Counted from the first letter of the stretch, positions 9,522 to 19,003 are shown. The stretch is 64,000 bases of DNA from Flavobacterium franklandianum (GCF_007097365.1 NZ_VJZR01000001.1:372001-436000), one strand, 5' to 3'. Notes: generated by a model not told the origin, from the sequence alone. Numbers and translations are program-made.

Positions 9522-9872
9522 ATGAAAAAGAAATTTGTCATATTAAATTCTTTCTGGATACTGGCAGTATTGTTCTCAATGCTGTTTCAATATGTGCATA
9601 CTTATGAGCATTTGGCCAAACAACTTTCCGAAAAAGAATGCCACCATAAATACACTTCAAGCCAAGAAATCACACATCAGCACCACGGTTTTGATCACTG
9701 TTTTGTGTGTCATTTTTCCGTAAGCAGTTTTGTAACTTCGGATATACATCATTTTGAATTTCAAAAAACAACTATTCCTTCAGGATATTCCTTTTTCAAA
9801 TCCAGAGAGATTACCCAATTCTTTAAAGGAAGCCTTTTTGCGCTTCGTGCTCCTCCCGTATTTATTGTTTGA
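9522..9872 (+). CDS. small His/Cys-rich exported protein
   Basis: A 116-residue protein with an N-terminal hydrophobic segment (ILNSFWILAVLFSMLFQYVH) and a His/Cys-rich middle (CHHKY, THQHHGFDHCFVCHF). These clustered His and Cys suggest metal binding in the periplasm. I chose ATG at 9522 rather than the TTG at 9513 because the promoter box ends at 9515. It lies 69 bp upstream of a TonB receptor and is probably co-expressed with it. Function is inferred, not recognised. Confidence 0.65.
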   Translation: MKKKFVILNSFWILAVLFSMLFQYVHTYEHLAKQLSEKECHHKYTSSQEITHQHHGFDHCFVCHFSVSSFVTSDIHHFEFQKTTIPSGYSFFKSREITQFFKGSLFALRAPPVFIV

Positions 9873-9941
9873 TTTGCCGCTAAGACACTAAGACGCAATG
9901 TTTTTGTGTGACTTTTCTATTTAACAATAAAATCATTTCAA

Positions 9942-12161
9942 ATGAAAAAACTCATAATTGCCCTATTTCTAGGGTTTTCAGCTATACTGTCCGCTCAAAA
10001 TTCTGTAACAGGAAAAATAACCGACACGAAAAACCAACCCATAATAGGCGTTTCGGTCTATGCACCCGAATTACACAAAGGCACAGCGACGGATGAAAAC
10101 GGAAAATATACCTTGTCGAACATACCCACTGGAAATGTAAAACTAACCTTTGCCTTCACAGGATTAGCAACACAAAACAAAACTATCAATGTTCTAAAAA
10201 AAGAAAATATTATTGAGATTATTCTTGAAGAAACCGTTTTGCATATGGACGAAGTGATTGTTTCAACGGCTTTCAATAAAATTCAATCACAAAATGTGAT
10301 GAAAGTGGAGCATTCCACCATCAAGGAATTGCAACAAAAAGGAACGTCAACATTGATTGAAGGATTGGCAACCATTCCTGGAGTTTCGCAAGTTTCAACG
10401 GGAACTTCCATCGGAAAACCAGTCATTCGTGGTTTGAGTGGCAACCGAGTTTTAGTCTATTCGCAAGGCGTTCGATTAGAAAATCAACAATTTGGCGATG
10501 AGCACGGTTTAGGATTGAATGATGCCGGAATCGAAAGTGTCGAAGTCATCAAAGGCCCAGCTTCCTTGCTTTATGGGTCGGATGCTTTGGGCGGTGTTTT
10601 GTATTTCAATCCTGAAAAATTTGCCAATGCAGGTACTTTTACAACTAATTTCAGCCAGAAATTTTTCTCCAATACTTTGGGAAGTAATTCCTCTTTGGGA
10701 TTAAAAACTTCCACCGAAAATTGGAAGTTCTTAGCTCGCGGAAGCTTCAACACCCATTCCGATTATAAAATCGCAAACGGCGATAGAGTAACCAATACGC
10801 GATATCAAGAAGCCGATTTCAAAACTGGAATTGGATACAGCAATTCAAAATTTTCGAGTGTTTTTCGATACAATTATAATGATTTGGATTTAGGAATTCC
10901 CGAAGAAGGTATCGCGGAACAAACCACAAACAATAAATCGGAATATCCCAAACAAGGTGTTTTCAATCATTTGTTGAGTTTGAATAACGTTTTCTTTTTC
11001 GAAAAATCAAAACTAGATGTCGATTTGGGTTATATTTCGAATGACAGAAGTGAATTTGAAGATAGCAATATTGCGGTTTTGCATATGAAATTGAATACTT
11101 TTAATTACGATGCCAAATACCATTTCCCACAATTGGGTAAATTTGAATCTATCGTTGGAATTCAAGGAATGCTTCAAACCAATGCCAATTCGGGTGAAGA
11201 ATACTTAATTCCTGATGCCACAACCAATGATTTTGGTGTTTTTGGAACAGGAAATTACGAATGGAAATCGAATGTAATTCAAGCGGGATTGCGTTTTGAT
11301 AATAGAAAAATTACGACAACAGCACATGGAATTTTGGGAGAGGAGGGTTCTTTTGAAGCCATCGACAAATCGTACGATAGTTTTAATGCGTCCTTGGGAT
11401 ACAAAACCAATTTAGGCAAGGATTTGTCTTTGCGATTGAATGTGGCTTCTGGATTCAGAGCGCCCAATTTAGCTGAACTAACTTCAAACGGTGTTCACGA
11501 AGGAACGAATCGTTATGAAATAGGAAACTCCAATTTAAAAACCGAACAAAATGTGCAAAGTGACCTGAATTTAGAGTACAAAAGCAGTCATGTCGAGTTT
11601 TTTGTTAACGGTTTTTACAACCACATCAACAATTATATTTACACCTCGCCAAATGGAGAAATAATTGACGACAACGCCGTTTTCGATTATATTCAAAATA
11701 ACGCCAAATTATTTGGTGGTGAAATCGGACTCCATTTTCATCCACATCCGCTGGATTGGTTGCATTATGAAACCAGTTTTGAAACCGTTACGGGTAAAAA
11801 ACAGTCCCGAAGTTTCGGGAGCGATTATTTGCCTTTAATTCCTGCCAACAATTGGAACAACACTATCAGATCGGAGTTTAACACAAAGAAATGGCTCGAA
11901 GGTGGTTATGCGACTTTAAATGTTTCTACCACTTTAAATCAGAAGAATACAAGTGGTTTCGAGACAAAATCTAATGGTTATACTTTGGTAAATCTGGGTC
12001 TTGGAGGAAAAATAAAATTAGGAAAAACAGTTTTTGATATTAATTTAAACGGAAATAATTTACTTAACAAAAGTTATATTGCTCATTTATCACGCTTAAA
12101 AACGGATGGGATTCCTAATATTGGAAGAAATATTATTCTTGGGTTGAATTTTAACATTTAG
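9942..12161 (+). CDS. TonB-dependent outer-membrane receptor
   Basis: A 739-residue receptor that imports a ligand across the outer membrane using TonB energy. In order: signal peptide (about 1-18), carboxypeptidase-D-like domain (NSVTGKITDTKNQPIIGV to about 105), plug domain with GKPVIRGLSGNRVLVYSQG and IESVEVIKGPASLLYGSDALGG, then a ~22-strand barrel ending in ILGLNFNI. The plug carries a QQFGDEHGLGL loop reminiscent of metal-uptake receptors. With the His-rich neighbour this suggests zinc or copper, but the substrate is an inference. Confidence 0.9.
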   Translation: MKKLIIALFLGFSAILSAQNSVTGKITDTKNQPIIGVSVYAPELHKGTATDENGKYTLSNIPTGNVKLTFAFTGLATQNKTINVLKKENIIEIILEETVLHMDEVIVSTAFNKIQSQNVMKVEHSTIKELQQKGTSTLIEGLATIPGVSQVSTGTSIGKPVIRGLSGNRVLVYSQGVRLENQQFGDEHGLGLNDAGIESVEVIKGPASLLYGSDALGGVLYFNPEKFANAGTFTTNFSQKFFSNTLGSNSSLGLKTSTENWKFLARGSFNTHSDYKIANGDRVTNTRYQEADFKTGIGYSNSKFSSVFRYNYNDLDLGIPEEGIAEQTTNNKSEYPKQGVFNHLLSLNNVFFFEKSKLDVDLGYISNDRSEFEDSNIAVLHMKLNTFNYDAKYHFPQLGKFESIVGIQGMLQTNANSGEEYLIPDATTNDFGVFGTGNYEWKSNVIQAGLRFDNRKITTTAHGILGEEGSFEAIDKSYDSFNASLGYKTNLGKDLSLRLNVASGFRAPNLAELTSNGVHEGTNRYEIGNSNLKTEQNVQSDLNLEYKSSHVEFFVNGFYNHINNYIYTSPNGEIIDDNAVFDYIQNNAKLFGGEIGLHFHPHPLDWLHYETSFETVTGKKQSRSFGSDYLPLIPANNWNNTIRSEFNTKKWLEGGYATLNVSTTLNQKNTSGFETKSNGYTLVNLGLGGKIKLGKTVFDINLNGNNLLNKSYIAHLSRLKTDGIPNIGRNIILGLNFNI

Positions 12162-12168
12162 AATATTT

Positions 12169-12231
12169 TACCGCAAATTTGCAAAAGATAATTCTAAAAT
12201 GAGTTTGTGATTTGTGAATTTGCGGTAGTTT
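12169..12231. terminator. inverted repeat between convergent genes
   Basis: TACCGCAAATT near 12169 and AATTTGCGGTA near 12218 form a long imperfect stem between the TonB receptor and mtgA. It resembles dispersed intergenic inverted repeats of this genome and may end transcription from both sides. Confidence 0.5.
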
Positions 12232-12232
12232 A

Positions 12233-12973
12233 TTAATACTCAATTTTGCCAACGTATCGCATTAATCGAACAATTTTTGTTTTTCTATTATTGATGTAAG
12301 ACGAAGAGCTTGTAGCAGAATATTTTCTTGGATTGGGCAAAATGGCTGCAATTCCAGCGGCTTGCATTTTGGTAAGACTTGTGGCGTCTTTCCTGTACCA
12401 ATGTAGAGTTGCGGCTTGAGCACCATAAATGCCATTCCCCATTTCGATGCTGTTAAGATACACTTCCATAATGCGTTCTTTTCCCCAAATTAATTCTATT
12501 AAAACCGTAAAATAAGCTTCAAGACCTTTGCGTAGATAACTTCTTCCTTGCCAAAGAAAAACATTTTTAGCGGTTTGTTGCGAAATGGTACTTCCTCCTT
12601 TTATTCTTCGACCTCTTTCGTTGTTCTTGTAGGCTTTTTGCATGGCCGTAAAATCGAAACCATTATGAGTTAAAAAAGTCCCGTCTTCACTGACAATAAC
12701 AGCTTTTTGCAAATTAGGTGAAATATTTTCGATAGGTTCCCAATCGTGGCTGAAATAATTTTCCTTTCCGTCGAATTTGTTTTCTATTGCTCGAATCACC
12801 ATCAACGGAGTGAATGGAACTGGCACAAATTTGTAAAGCACTACAAAAAAAACAGACAGTCCAAAAAACCACAATAATGCCTTGAATAAAAAACGAGACA
12901 CTTTGCTCTTGAAAGTAACTGAGTTATTTTTTGCTGAAGGTTTCGTTTTTTTTGATGTTATTTTTGTCGCCAT
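12233..12973 (-). CDS. mtgA: monofunctional peptidoglycan glycosyltransferase
   Basis: It polymerises lipid II into glycan strands. The 246-residue protein has one N-terminal TM helix (about 28-48) and a GT51 domain with the catalytic Glu in [13 protein letters not shown], then [16 protein letters not shown], the [12 protein letters not shown] segment and [15 protein letters not shown]. There is no transpeptidase domain, so it is the MtgA type rather than a class A PBP. Confidence 0.93.
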   Translation of the reverse strand: MATKITSKKTKPSAKNNSVTFKSKVSRFLFKALLWFFGLSVFFVVLYKFVPVPFTPLMVIRAIENKFDGKENYFSHDWEPIENISPNLQKAVIVSEDGTFLTHNGFDFTAMQKAYKNNERGRRIKGGSTISQQTAKNVFLWQGRSYLRKGLEAYFTVLIELIWGKERIMEVYLNSIEMGNGIYGAQAATLHWYRKDATSLTKMQAAGIAAILPNPRKYSATSSSSYINNRKTKIVRLMRYVGKIEY

Positions 12974-13047
12974 TAAGTATGTCTGCTTTTTTTATAAATA
13001 TAAAAATTTATTTTTTAGTTACAAAATTAGGATTTAAATATAAACAA

Positions 13048-13082
13048 AAAAAACAGCTGAAATAAAATTGCAGCTGTTTTTA
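13048..13082 (-). terminator. terminator of accC
   Basis: AAACAGCTG (13051-13059) and CAGCTGTTT (13071-13079) form a stem flanked by A and T runs, just downstream of accC on the minus strand. Confidence 0.8.
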
Positions 13083-13100
13083 ATTTTTGATTGTAGTTTA

Positions 13101-14447
13101 TTATTCTGGATCATTCATCTTAAAAGTATCCATAAAAGCAGTAGTGTAATCCCCAGAAATATATCTCGGATCATCCATCAACTGTCTGTGGAAAGGAATA
13201 GTTGTTTTGATTCCTTCGATAACAAATTCGTCCAATGCTCTTCTCATTTTGCTTATTGCTTCTTCACGGGTTTGCGCCGTTGTAATCAATTTTGCAATCA
13301 TTGAATCATAATTAGGCGGAATAGTGTAGCCAGAATAAACGTGCGTGTCTAAACGAACTCCGTGCCCTCCAGGCATATGAAGCGTAGTTATTTTTCCTGG
13401 TGATGGTCTGAAATCATTAAAGGGATCTTCGGCATTGATACGACATTCGATAGCGTGAAGTTGGGGTAAATAATTTTTACCAGAAATTGGAACTCCTGCA
13501 GCAACTAAAATTTGCTCGCGAATTAAATCATAATCTATAACTTGTTCGGTAATTGGGTGTTCTACTTGGATACGAGTATTCATTTCCATAAAGTAGAAAT
13601 TACGGTGTTTATCGACCAAAAATTCTACAGTTCCCGCACCTTCATATTTAATGTATTCTGCAGCTTTTACTGCTGCTGCACCCATTTTTTTACGCAACTC
13701 ATCCGTCATAAATGGCGAAGGAGTTTCTTCGGTTAATTTTTGATGACGTCTTTGTACAGAACAATCTCTTTCTGAAAGGTGACAGGCTTTTCCATATGAA
13801 TCACCTACAATTTGAATTTCAATATGTCTTGGTTCTTCGATAAGTTTTTCTAAATACATTCCGTCATTACCAAAAGCTGCAGCTGATTCTTGACGTGCGC
13901 TTTCCCATGCTTTTAGTAACTCTTCTGGTGCCCAAACGGCACGCATTCCCTTTCCACCTCCACCAGCAGTAGCTTTCAACATTACTGGATATCCCATTTC
14001 TTTTGAAAGTGTTTGTGCTTGTTCGAAAGATTCTAATAATCCTTCAGAACCTGGTACACAGGGCACACCTGCTGCTTTCATAGTAGCTTTGGCAGAAGCT
14101 TTGTCTCCCATTTTGTCAATCATTTCAGGAGATGCCCCAATGAATTTAACACCATGTTCTTGACATATTTTAGAAAATTTTGAATTTTCAGAGAGAAATC
14201 CATATCCTGGATGTATTGCATCGGCATTTGTAATTTCGGCGGCAGCAATAATATTCGACATTTTAAGATAAGACAAGCTGCTTGGAGGAGGACCGATACA
14301 AACGGCTTCGTCAGCAAACTTCACGTGCAAGCTATCTGCATCTGCTGTAGAGTAAACGGCAACAGTTTTGATTCCCATTTCCTTGCAAGTTCTAATAATA
14401 CGAAGTGCAATTTCCCCTCTATTTGCTATTAATATTTTTTTAAACAT
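13101..14447 (-). CDS. accC: acetyl-CoA carboxylase, biotin carboxylase subunit
   Basis: It carboxylates biotin on AccB with ATP and bicarbonate, the first half-reaction of malonyl-CoA synthesis. The 448-residue ATP-grasp enzyme shows the biotin carboxylase N-domain ([21 protein letters not shown]), the glycine-rich ATP loop [26 protein letters not shown] and the C-terminal domain with DSMIAKLI. It is the last gene of the DUF177-rpmF-fabH-accB-accC cluster. Confidence 0.97.
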   Translation of the reverse strand: MFKKILIANRGEIALRIIRTCKEMGIKTVAVYSTADADSLHVKFADEAVCIGPPPSSLSYLKMSNIIAAAEITNADAIHPGYGFLSENSKFSKICQEHGVKFIGASPEMIDKMGDKASAKATMKAAGVPCVPGSEGLLESFEQAQTLSKEMGYPVMLKATAGGGGKGMRAVWAPEELLKAWESARQESAAAFGNDGMYLEKLIEEPRHIEIQIVGDSYGKACHLSERDCSVQRRHQKLTEETPSPFMTDELRKKMGAAAVKAAEYIKYEGAGTVEFLVDKHRNFYFMEMNTRIQVEHPITEQVIDYDLIREQILVAAGVPISGKNYLPQLHAIECRINAEDPFNDFRPSPGKITTLHMPGGHGVRLDTHVYSGYTIPPNYDSMIAKLITTAQTREEAISKMRRALDEFVIEGIKTTIPFHRQLMDDPRYISGDYTTAFMDTFKMNDPE

Positions 14448-14546
14448 AATCTTTTAATTAGATAATTAGACAAAGGTCCATTAGGCATTAAATTATGAAG
14501 CTAAGCATAAAACTTCTGACTTTTAACTTCTAACTTCTAACTTTTT

Positions 14547-15017
14547 TTATGATGGATCTACTAAAAATAAAGGTTGATCGTATTCAACTGGAGACATATC
14601 GTCCACTAAAATCTTAACGATTTTTCCAGAAACTTCTGATTCTATTTCATTAAATAATTTCATAGCTTCAATAACACAAAGTACATTTCCTTTTGCAACA
14701 GTACTACCTACTTCAACGAACAACGGTTTGTCTGGTGATGGTTTTCTGTAAAAAGTACCTATCATAGGAGATTTAATAGTGATATAATTAGTGTTTTCCA
14801 CTATTGGAGCTACTGCTGGAGCTGGTGAAATTTGTTGCGGAATGGCAGTTGGCAGAATAGCTGGTTGAGCTGGCATTTGTACATAAGTGGCTTCGGATAC
14901 ATTCCCTTCTAGTGTAGTTCTAATGGTGATTTTCACATCATCCATCTCTAATTTAACTTCGGCAACTCCTGAATTTGCTACAAATTTGATTAGATTTTGA
15001 ATTTCTTTTAAATCCAT
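14547..15017 (-). CDS. accB: biotin carboxyl carrier protein of acetyl-CoA carboxylase
   Basis: The 156-residue carrier has an N-terminal helical domain (MDLKEIQNLIKFV), a Pro/Ala-rich linker (about 60-75) and a C-terminal biotinyl domain with the target lysine in IEAMKLFNEIES. It ends in the usual YDQPLFLVDPS. It lies 23 bp after fabH and 99 bp before accC. Confidence 0.96.
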   Translation of the reverse strand: MDLKEIQNLIKFVANSGVAEVKLEMDDVKITIRTTLEGNVSEATYVQMPAQPAILPTAIPQQISPAPAVAPIVENTNYITIKSPMIGTFYRKPSPDKPLFVEVGSTVAKGNVLCVIEAMKLFNEIESEVSGKIVKILVDDMSPVEYDQPLFLVDPS

Positions 15018-15040
15018 AATTACTTGTTTTTAATTTAATT

Positions 15041-16039
15041 TTAATTTTTGTCGTAAGCCCATTTTAGATAAATAGATCCCCAAGAAAATCCTCCTCCAAA
15101 AGCGGCAAATATAATGGTATCTCCTTTTTTAAATAAATGTTCAAAATCACTAAGAACCAAAGGAAGAGTTGCGGAAGTGGTGTTTCCGTATCTTTCTATG
15201 TTCATTAATACTTTTGAATCTTCTAAATCCATTCTATTGGCGGTTGCATCAATGATTCTTTTATTTGCCTGATGAGGAACTAACCAAGCAATGTCATCAT
15301 GTGTCAAATTATTTCTCTTCATAATCATCTCACAAGCATCGGCCATATAAGTAACAGCGTATTTAAAAACTGATTTTCCGTCTTGGATAATATTATGCAG
15401 ATTATCAACAACAGTTTTTTCTGAGGCTGGCAAAAGTGAGCCTCCGGCTGTCATTTTTAAGAAATCTCTTCCGTCTCCATCTGTCCTTAGGTATTCGTCT
15501 TGTAAACCTAATCCTTCGTAATTTGGTTCGAATAAAACTGCTCCAGCTCCATCTCCAAAAATAATACAGGTTGTTCTGTCGGTATAATCAACTATGGAGG
15601 ACATTTTGTCGGCACCTATCAATAATACTTTTTTATATCTTCCGGATTCTATGTAGGCTGCGGCTGTTGACATTCCGAACAAAAAACTAGAACAAGCTGA
15701 TTGTAAGTCATAAGAAAACGCGTTTGTAGCTCCGATTTCGGTTGCGACATAAGCTCCTGTAGAGGCAACTGGCATATCTGCTGTTGCGGTTGCCATTAGT
15801 ATTAAATCTATTTCTAAAGGGTCGATATTTGCTTTTTTTATTAAGTCAAGTGCTGCATTAATAGCTAAAAAAGAAGTTCCTTTAGTTTCGTCTTTTAAAA
15901 TTCTTCTTTCTTTTATTCCAGTTCGTGAAGTAATCCACTCATCATTTGTGTCCACTAATGTTTCCAGAATTTTGTTTGTAAGCACGTAGTCTGGAACATA
16001 GGCTCCAACAGCTGTGATTGCGGCTGTGATTTTGTTCAT
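15041..16039 (-). CDS. fabH: beta-ketoacyl-ACP synthase III
   Basis: It condenses acetyl-CoA with malonyl-ACP to start fatty-acid synthesis. The Cys-His-Asn triad is visible in LQSACSSFLFG (C116), VPHQANKRIID and YGNTTSATLPL. Length is 332 residues. It follows rpmF after about 175 bp that contain a terminator-like hairpin, and precedes accB. Confidence 0.96.
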   Translation of the reverse strand: MNKITAAITAVGAYVPDYVLTNKILETLVDTNDEWITSRTGIKERRILKDETKGTSFLAINAALDLIKKANIDPLEIDLILMATATADMPVASTGAYVATEIGATNAFSYDLQSACSSFLFGMSTAAAYIESGRYKKVLLIGADKMSSIVDYTDRTTCIIFGDGAGAVLFEPNYEGLGLQDEYLRTDGDGRDFLKMTAGGSLLPASEKTVVDNLHNIIQDGKSVFKYAVTYMADACEMIMKRNNLTHDDIAWLVPHQANKRIIDATANRMDLEDSKVLMNIERYGNTTSATLPLVLSDFEHLFKKGDTIIFAAFGGGFSWGSIYLKWAYDKN

Positions 16040-16170
16040 CGTATTCTATTTTTTCTAGCCAAATGCTATAATTTAAAAAAAAATTCTAAAGGAGTCGAAA
16101 ATTACAATTTTTTTTTTAATCCTTATTCTTTTAATAGTTCTTATTTAACAGAAATTATAAACAACAAAAA

Positions 16171-16191
16171 AACTCTCACATAGTGAGAGTT
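16171..16191 (-). terminator. intra-cluster terminator or attenuator after rpmF
   Basis: AACTCTCAC and GTGAGAGTT flank a 3-base loop. On the minus strand the stem is followed by TTTTTTTG, so it reads as a rho-independent terminator between rpmF and fabH. Confidence 0.75.
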
Positions 16192-16214
16192 CAAATATCG
16201 TTTACAAAATTATA

Positions 16215-16409
16215 TTAAGCAACCGCTACAGATTTATCTATAACAACTTGTCCTCTGTAATACATTTTACCTTCGTGCCAGTAGGCTCTGTGGTATAAAT
16301 GCGCTTCACCTGTAATTGGGCAAGTAGCGATTTGTGCTACAGTAGCTTTGTAATGTGTTCTTCTTTTATCTCTTCTTGTTTTGGAGATTTTTCTCTTAGG
16401 ATGTGCCAT
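16215..16409 (-). CDS. rpmF: 50S ribosomal protein L32
   Basis: The 64-residue protein has the L32 N-terminus [20 protein letters not shown]. Only one Cys remains ([14 protein letters not shown]), so this is the zinc-free (C-minus) form. It lies 9 bp after the DUF177 gene, the arrangement common in bacteria. Confidence 0.96.
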   Translation of the reverse strand: MAHPKRKISKTRRDKRRTHYKATVAQIATCPITGEAHLYHRAYWHEGKMYYRGQVVIDKSVAVA

Positions 16410-16418
16410 TTTACTATA

Positions 16419-16970
16419 TTATTTATCCGTTAATAGTTGCTTTAATTTGTCCCAACGCGGGTCAATATTTTCTTCTTTTTCTTCTTTTTTATGATCTTTT
16501 TTTAGTTCTTTTATGGTCAATTCTTTCAGTTTTGTCAAAGCTTCGGTCTTTAAACTTCCGTCTTTAATGCCTGGATGAATTCGTTTTAGAGGAACTGAAA
16601 GTGCTATCATTTCATATATATATTGTGAAATATCGATTTGAAACTCTCCATGTTGCAAAATAAGCAACTCCTCGTTGTCATTATTAAAAACTTCTCCAAA
16701 ACGCACAATTAATTTCATTTTCCCTTTTATTGGCAAATCAAACTCTTCGTTTGTCATGTCACAAGGCACATTAACTGTTCCCTTATGTTTGAAAGACAAC
16801 TCCATTATGGTGCTTTTTTTCTCTAAAACTACATTTACTTTGATGTCTGAATTATTAAATTCGAGATAGTCAAAGATTTCAAAGAACGCATTACTTATCT
16901 GATATTCAAAATGATGTTTCCCTGGCTTTAATCCTATAAAAGGAATTAAATATTCTTTCGTCTTGTTCAT
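16419..16970 (-). CDS. DUF177/YceD family protein
   Basis: A YceD-like protein encoded just upstream of rpmF; in plants and bacteria the family is linked to 23S rRNA and 50S biogenesis. I place the start at ATG 16970 (MNKTKEYLIPFIGLKPG, 183 residues) rather than the TTG at 17006, because a promoter box at 17003-17011 overlaps the longer start. The CxxC zinc motif seen in some family members is absent. Charged C-terminal tail (KKDHKKEEKEENIDPRWD). Confidence 0.85.
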   Translation of the reverse strand: MNKTKEYLIPFIGLKPGKHHFEYQISNAFFEIFDYLEFNNSDIKVNVVLEKKSTIMELSFKHKGTVNVPCDMTNEEFDLPIKGKMKLIVRFGEVFNNDNEELLILQHGEFQIDISQYIYEMIALSVPLKRIHPGIKDGSLKTEALTKLKELTIKELKKDHKKEEKEENIDPRWDKLKQLLTDK

Positions 16971-17002
16971 TTCAACAACAATTTGCCCTAAACTTCGGGA
17001 GT

Positions 17003-17011
17003 GCAAAGATA
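17003..17011 (-). promoter_or_regulatory. -7 element (TATCTTTGC) of the DUF177-rpmF-fab cluster
   Basis: The minus strand reads TATCTTTGC, matching TAnnTTTG. It sits about 33 bp before the proposed ATG at 16970. Confidence 0.6.
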
Positions 17012-17060
17012 TAAAATTATTGGAAATCTAATAATCTTATTTGCCTTTTTTTGTTAATAT

Positions 17061-18104
17061 CTATTTTTCTTTTGTTTTTAGCGGTCTTTGGCTGATTTCT
17101 GCATATTGATTTCTGGAATTATAGACGTCAATTGCCAAATAAACCGCTTCTTTGAAGGAATTAAAATCAGCAATTCCTTTTCCAGCGATGTCATATGCGG
17201 TTCCGTGATCTGGTGATGTTCTAATTTTATTTAGGCCTGCCGTATAATTTACTCCTTTTCCAAATGATAATGTTTTGAAGGGGATCAATCCTTGATCGTG
17301 ATACACAGCAATAACAGCATCGTACTTATCATATTGATTGCTTCCAAAAAAACCATCTGCGGCAAAAGGACCAAAAACTAATGTTCCTTTTTCAAATAGT
17401 TTTTTTAATGTTGGTTTTAATATCGCATCGTCTTCTTTTCCAATAACTCCACCATCGCCACAATGTGGATTCAATCCCAATACTGCAATTTTAGGCTTAT
17501 TAATGCTGAAATCTTGAATAATAGTTTGCTTAACTGTTTCTATTTTTTTGATAATCAATTCTTCAGTAAGATGTGATGCAACTTCATTCAAAGGAATGTG
17601 GTCTGTTAATAATCCTACTCTTAAATTTTCCTGAACCATCAGCATTAAAGCATTGCCCTCTAGTTCTTGGTCTAAATAATCGGTATGTCCTGGGAATTTA
17701 AAATCCTCTGATTGAATGTTGAATTTATTTATTGGAGCCGTCACTAATACATCTATATTGCCTTCCCTTAAAGCTTTAGTAGCTGCAACAAAAGATCTTA
17801 TGGCATATTTTCCAATTTTTTCATCATTTATCCCATAATTTATTTCTACACCTTCTTGCCAAACATTCAAAACATTGATTTTTCCCAAAACTATTTGATC
17901 TAATCTATCAATCCCGTGTAGAATAGCTGTCAATTCGTAGCTTTTTTTTACAAACGAGAGCGTTTTTACATTGGCGAAAATTACGGGTGTACATAATTCT
18001 AACATTCGAGAATCTTCAAATGTTTTTAAAAGAACTTCGCTTCCAATACCGTTTAAATCTCCAATTGAAATTCCGACGATTATATTTTCTGCTTTTTTTA
18101 TCAT
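17061..18104 (-). CDS. pdxA: 4-hydroxythreonine-4-phosphate dehydrogenase
   Basis: It oxidises 4-phosphohydroxy-L-threonine in DXP-dependent pyridoxal phosphate synthesis. The 347-residue protein has GISIGDLNGIGSEV at the start and the metal-binding His in FPGHTDYLDQE, LGLNPHCGDGG and AVYHDQGLIPFK. It is divergent from ribE with only 58 bp between start codons. Confidence 0.95.
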   Translation of the reverse strand: MIKKAENIIVGISIGDLNGIGSEVLLKTFEDSRMLELCTPVIFANVKTLSFVKKSYELTAILHGIDRLDQIVLGKINVLNVWQEGVEINYGINDEKIGKYAIRSFVAATKALREGNIDVLVTAPINKFNIQSEDFKFPGHTDYLDQELEGNALMLMVQENLRVGLLTDHIPLNEVASHLTEELIIKKIETVKQTIIQDFSINKPKIAVLGLNPHCGDGGVIGKEDDAILKPTLKKLFEKGTLVFGPFAADGFFGSNQYDKYDAVIAVYHDQGLIPFKTLSFGKGVNYTAGLNKIRTSPDHGTAYDIAGKGIADFNSFKEAVYLAIDVYNSRNQYAEISQRPLKTKEK

Positions 18105-18124
18105 GACATCACGTTATTTATTGC

Positions 18125-18145
18125 TAATTTTGAAGTGCAAATTTA
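18125..18145. promoter_or_regulatory. divergent ribE/pdxA promoter boxes
   Basis: TAATTTTG at 18125-18132 (plus, toward ribE) and TAAATTTG on the minus strand at 18138-18145 (toward pdxA) are only 5 bp apart, so the two promoters overlap and may interfere with each other. Confidence 0.55.
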
Positions 18146-18162
18146 GTAAATTAAAATAAGAA

Positions 18163-18765
18163 ATGTTTACAGGAATAATAGAATCACTTGGCACGGTCCA
18201 AGAAATAAAAAAAGACAAGGACAACGTTCATATTACCGTTGAATCCTTAATTACAGACGAACTCAAGATAGACCAAAGTGTTGCTCATAACGGAATCTGC
18301 ATGACGGTGGTTTCGATCGACAAAAACTTTTATACTGTAACCGCCATCGGCGAAACTATAAAAAAAACAAATTTATCCGATTTAAAAGTTGGAGACATCA
18401 TCAATCTAGAAAGAGCCATGAAATTAGGTGATCGACTTGATGGTCATATTGTACAAGGCCACGTAGATCAAATAGCTACTTGTATTGTTGCCAATGAAAC
18501 AAACGGAAGTTGGTATTATACTTTTAAATATGACGAAACTATTGGCAATATAACTATTGAGAAAGGTTCCATTACTGTAAATGGTGTGAGTTTGACAGTT
18601 GTTGATTCAAGAAAAAACGAGTTCAGCGTTGCCATTATTCCGTATACTTTTGAAAACACTAATTTTAAATCCTTTGAAATTGGCACAAAAGTAAATCTTG
18701 AATTCGACTTAATTGGCAAATATATTTCAAAATTATATTCTAATAAACAGGTAGGAATAGATTAA
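18163..18765 (+). CDS. ribE: riboflavin synthase alpha chain
   Basis: It dismutates two lumazine molecules to riboflavin. The 200-residue protein has two lumazine-binding repeats: MFTGIIESLGTV (1-~95) and DGHIVQGHVDQ to the end, with the second-repeat GSITVNGVSLTV. Expected length. No FMN-riboswitch-like leader is visible in the 58 bp upstream. Confidence 0.95.
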   Translation: MFTGIIESLGTVQEIKKDKDNVHITVESLITDELKIDQSVAHNGICMTVVSIDKNFYTVTAIGETIKKTNLSDLKVGDIINLERAMKLGDRLDGHIVQGHVDQIATCIVANETNGSWYYTFKYDETIGNITIEKGSITVNGVSLTVVDSRKNEFSVAIIPYTFENTNFKSFEIGTKVNLEFDLIGKYISKLYSNKQVGID

Positions 18766-18800
18766 AAAATAAAAACTCCAATTAAGTTGGAGTTTTTATT
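18765..18800. terminator. bidirectional terminator
   Basis: AAAAACTCCA and TGGAGTTTTT form a stem between convergent ribE and the small proline-rich gene; T runs exist on both strands. Confidence 0.85.
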
Positions 18801-19003
18801 TTTATGTTGTGTTTGTAAATAATGTAAATTCCAAAAAGTACTGCAATAAACAATAAAAATAGGATATTTTCATCTATGTCCAAACCCGGTGGAGGTGGTG
18901 GTCTTTTGCCATTTGGCGGCGGTGGATGCGGTGCTGCAAACGCAGTAGATATACCTAAAAGGTATATTATTAAAATGAAAAACTTGTTTGCAATAATTTT
19001 CAT
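18782..19003 (-). CDS. small exported protein with C-terminal sorting-like signal
   Basis: A 73-residue protein from the ATG at 19003 (MKIIANKFFILIIYLLG), preferred over the longer 19024 start because it gives a clean signal peptide. After cleavage near AAPHPPPP come a proline-rich stretch (PPPPNGKRPPPPPGLDID), one TM helix (about 48-64) and a basic tail (YKHNIKIK). This motif-TM-basic layout resembles short Bacteroidota proteins with a PGLPID-type C-terminal sorting signal; here the motif reads PGLDID. Function unknown. Confidence 0.65.
   Translation of the reverse strand: MKIIANKFFILIIYLLGISTAFAAPHPPPPNGKRPPPPPGLDIDENILFLLFIAVLFGIYIIYKHNIKIKTPT

Noticed and set aside
9871..9905. GCCGCTAAGACACTAAGACG repeat upstream of the TonB receptor
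   Set aside because: It looks like a common flavobacterial intergenic repeat, but only one clear copy is present here, so it cannot be supported as a family from this window.
12994..13304. Plus-strand frames over accC and other genes
   Set aside because: Shadow frames opposite strongly conserved genes; no codon or domain support.
14480..14546. ACTTCTAAC-like direct repeats between accB and accC considered as a CRISPR or minisatellite
   Set aside because: Units are short and imperfect without regular spacers; more likely a common dispersed intergenic repeat.
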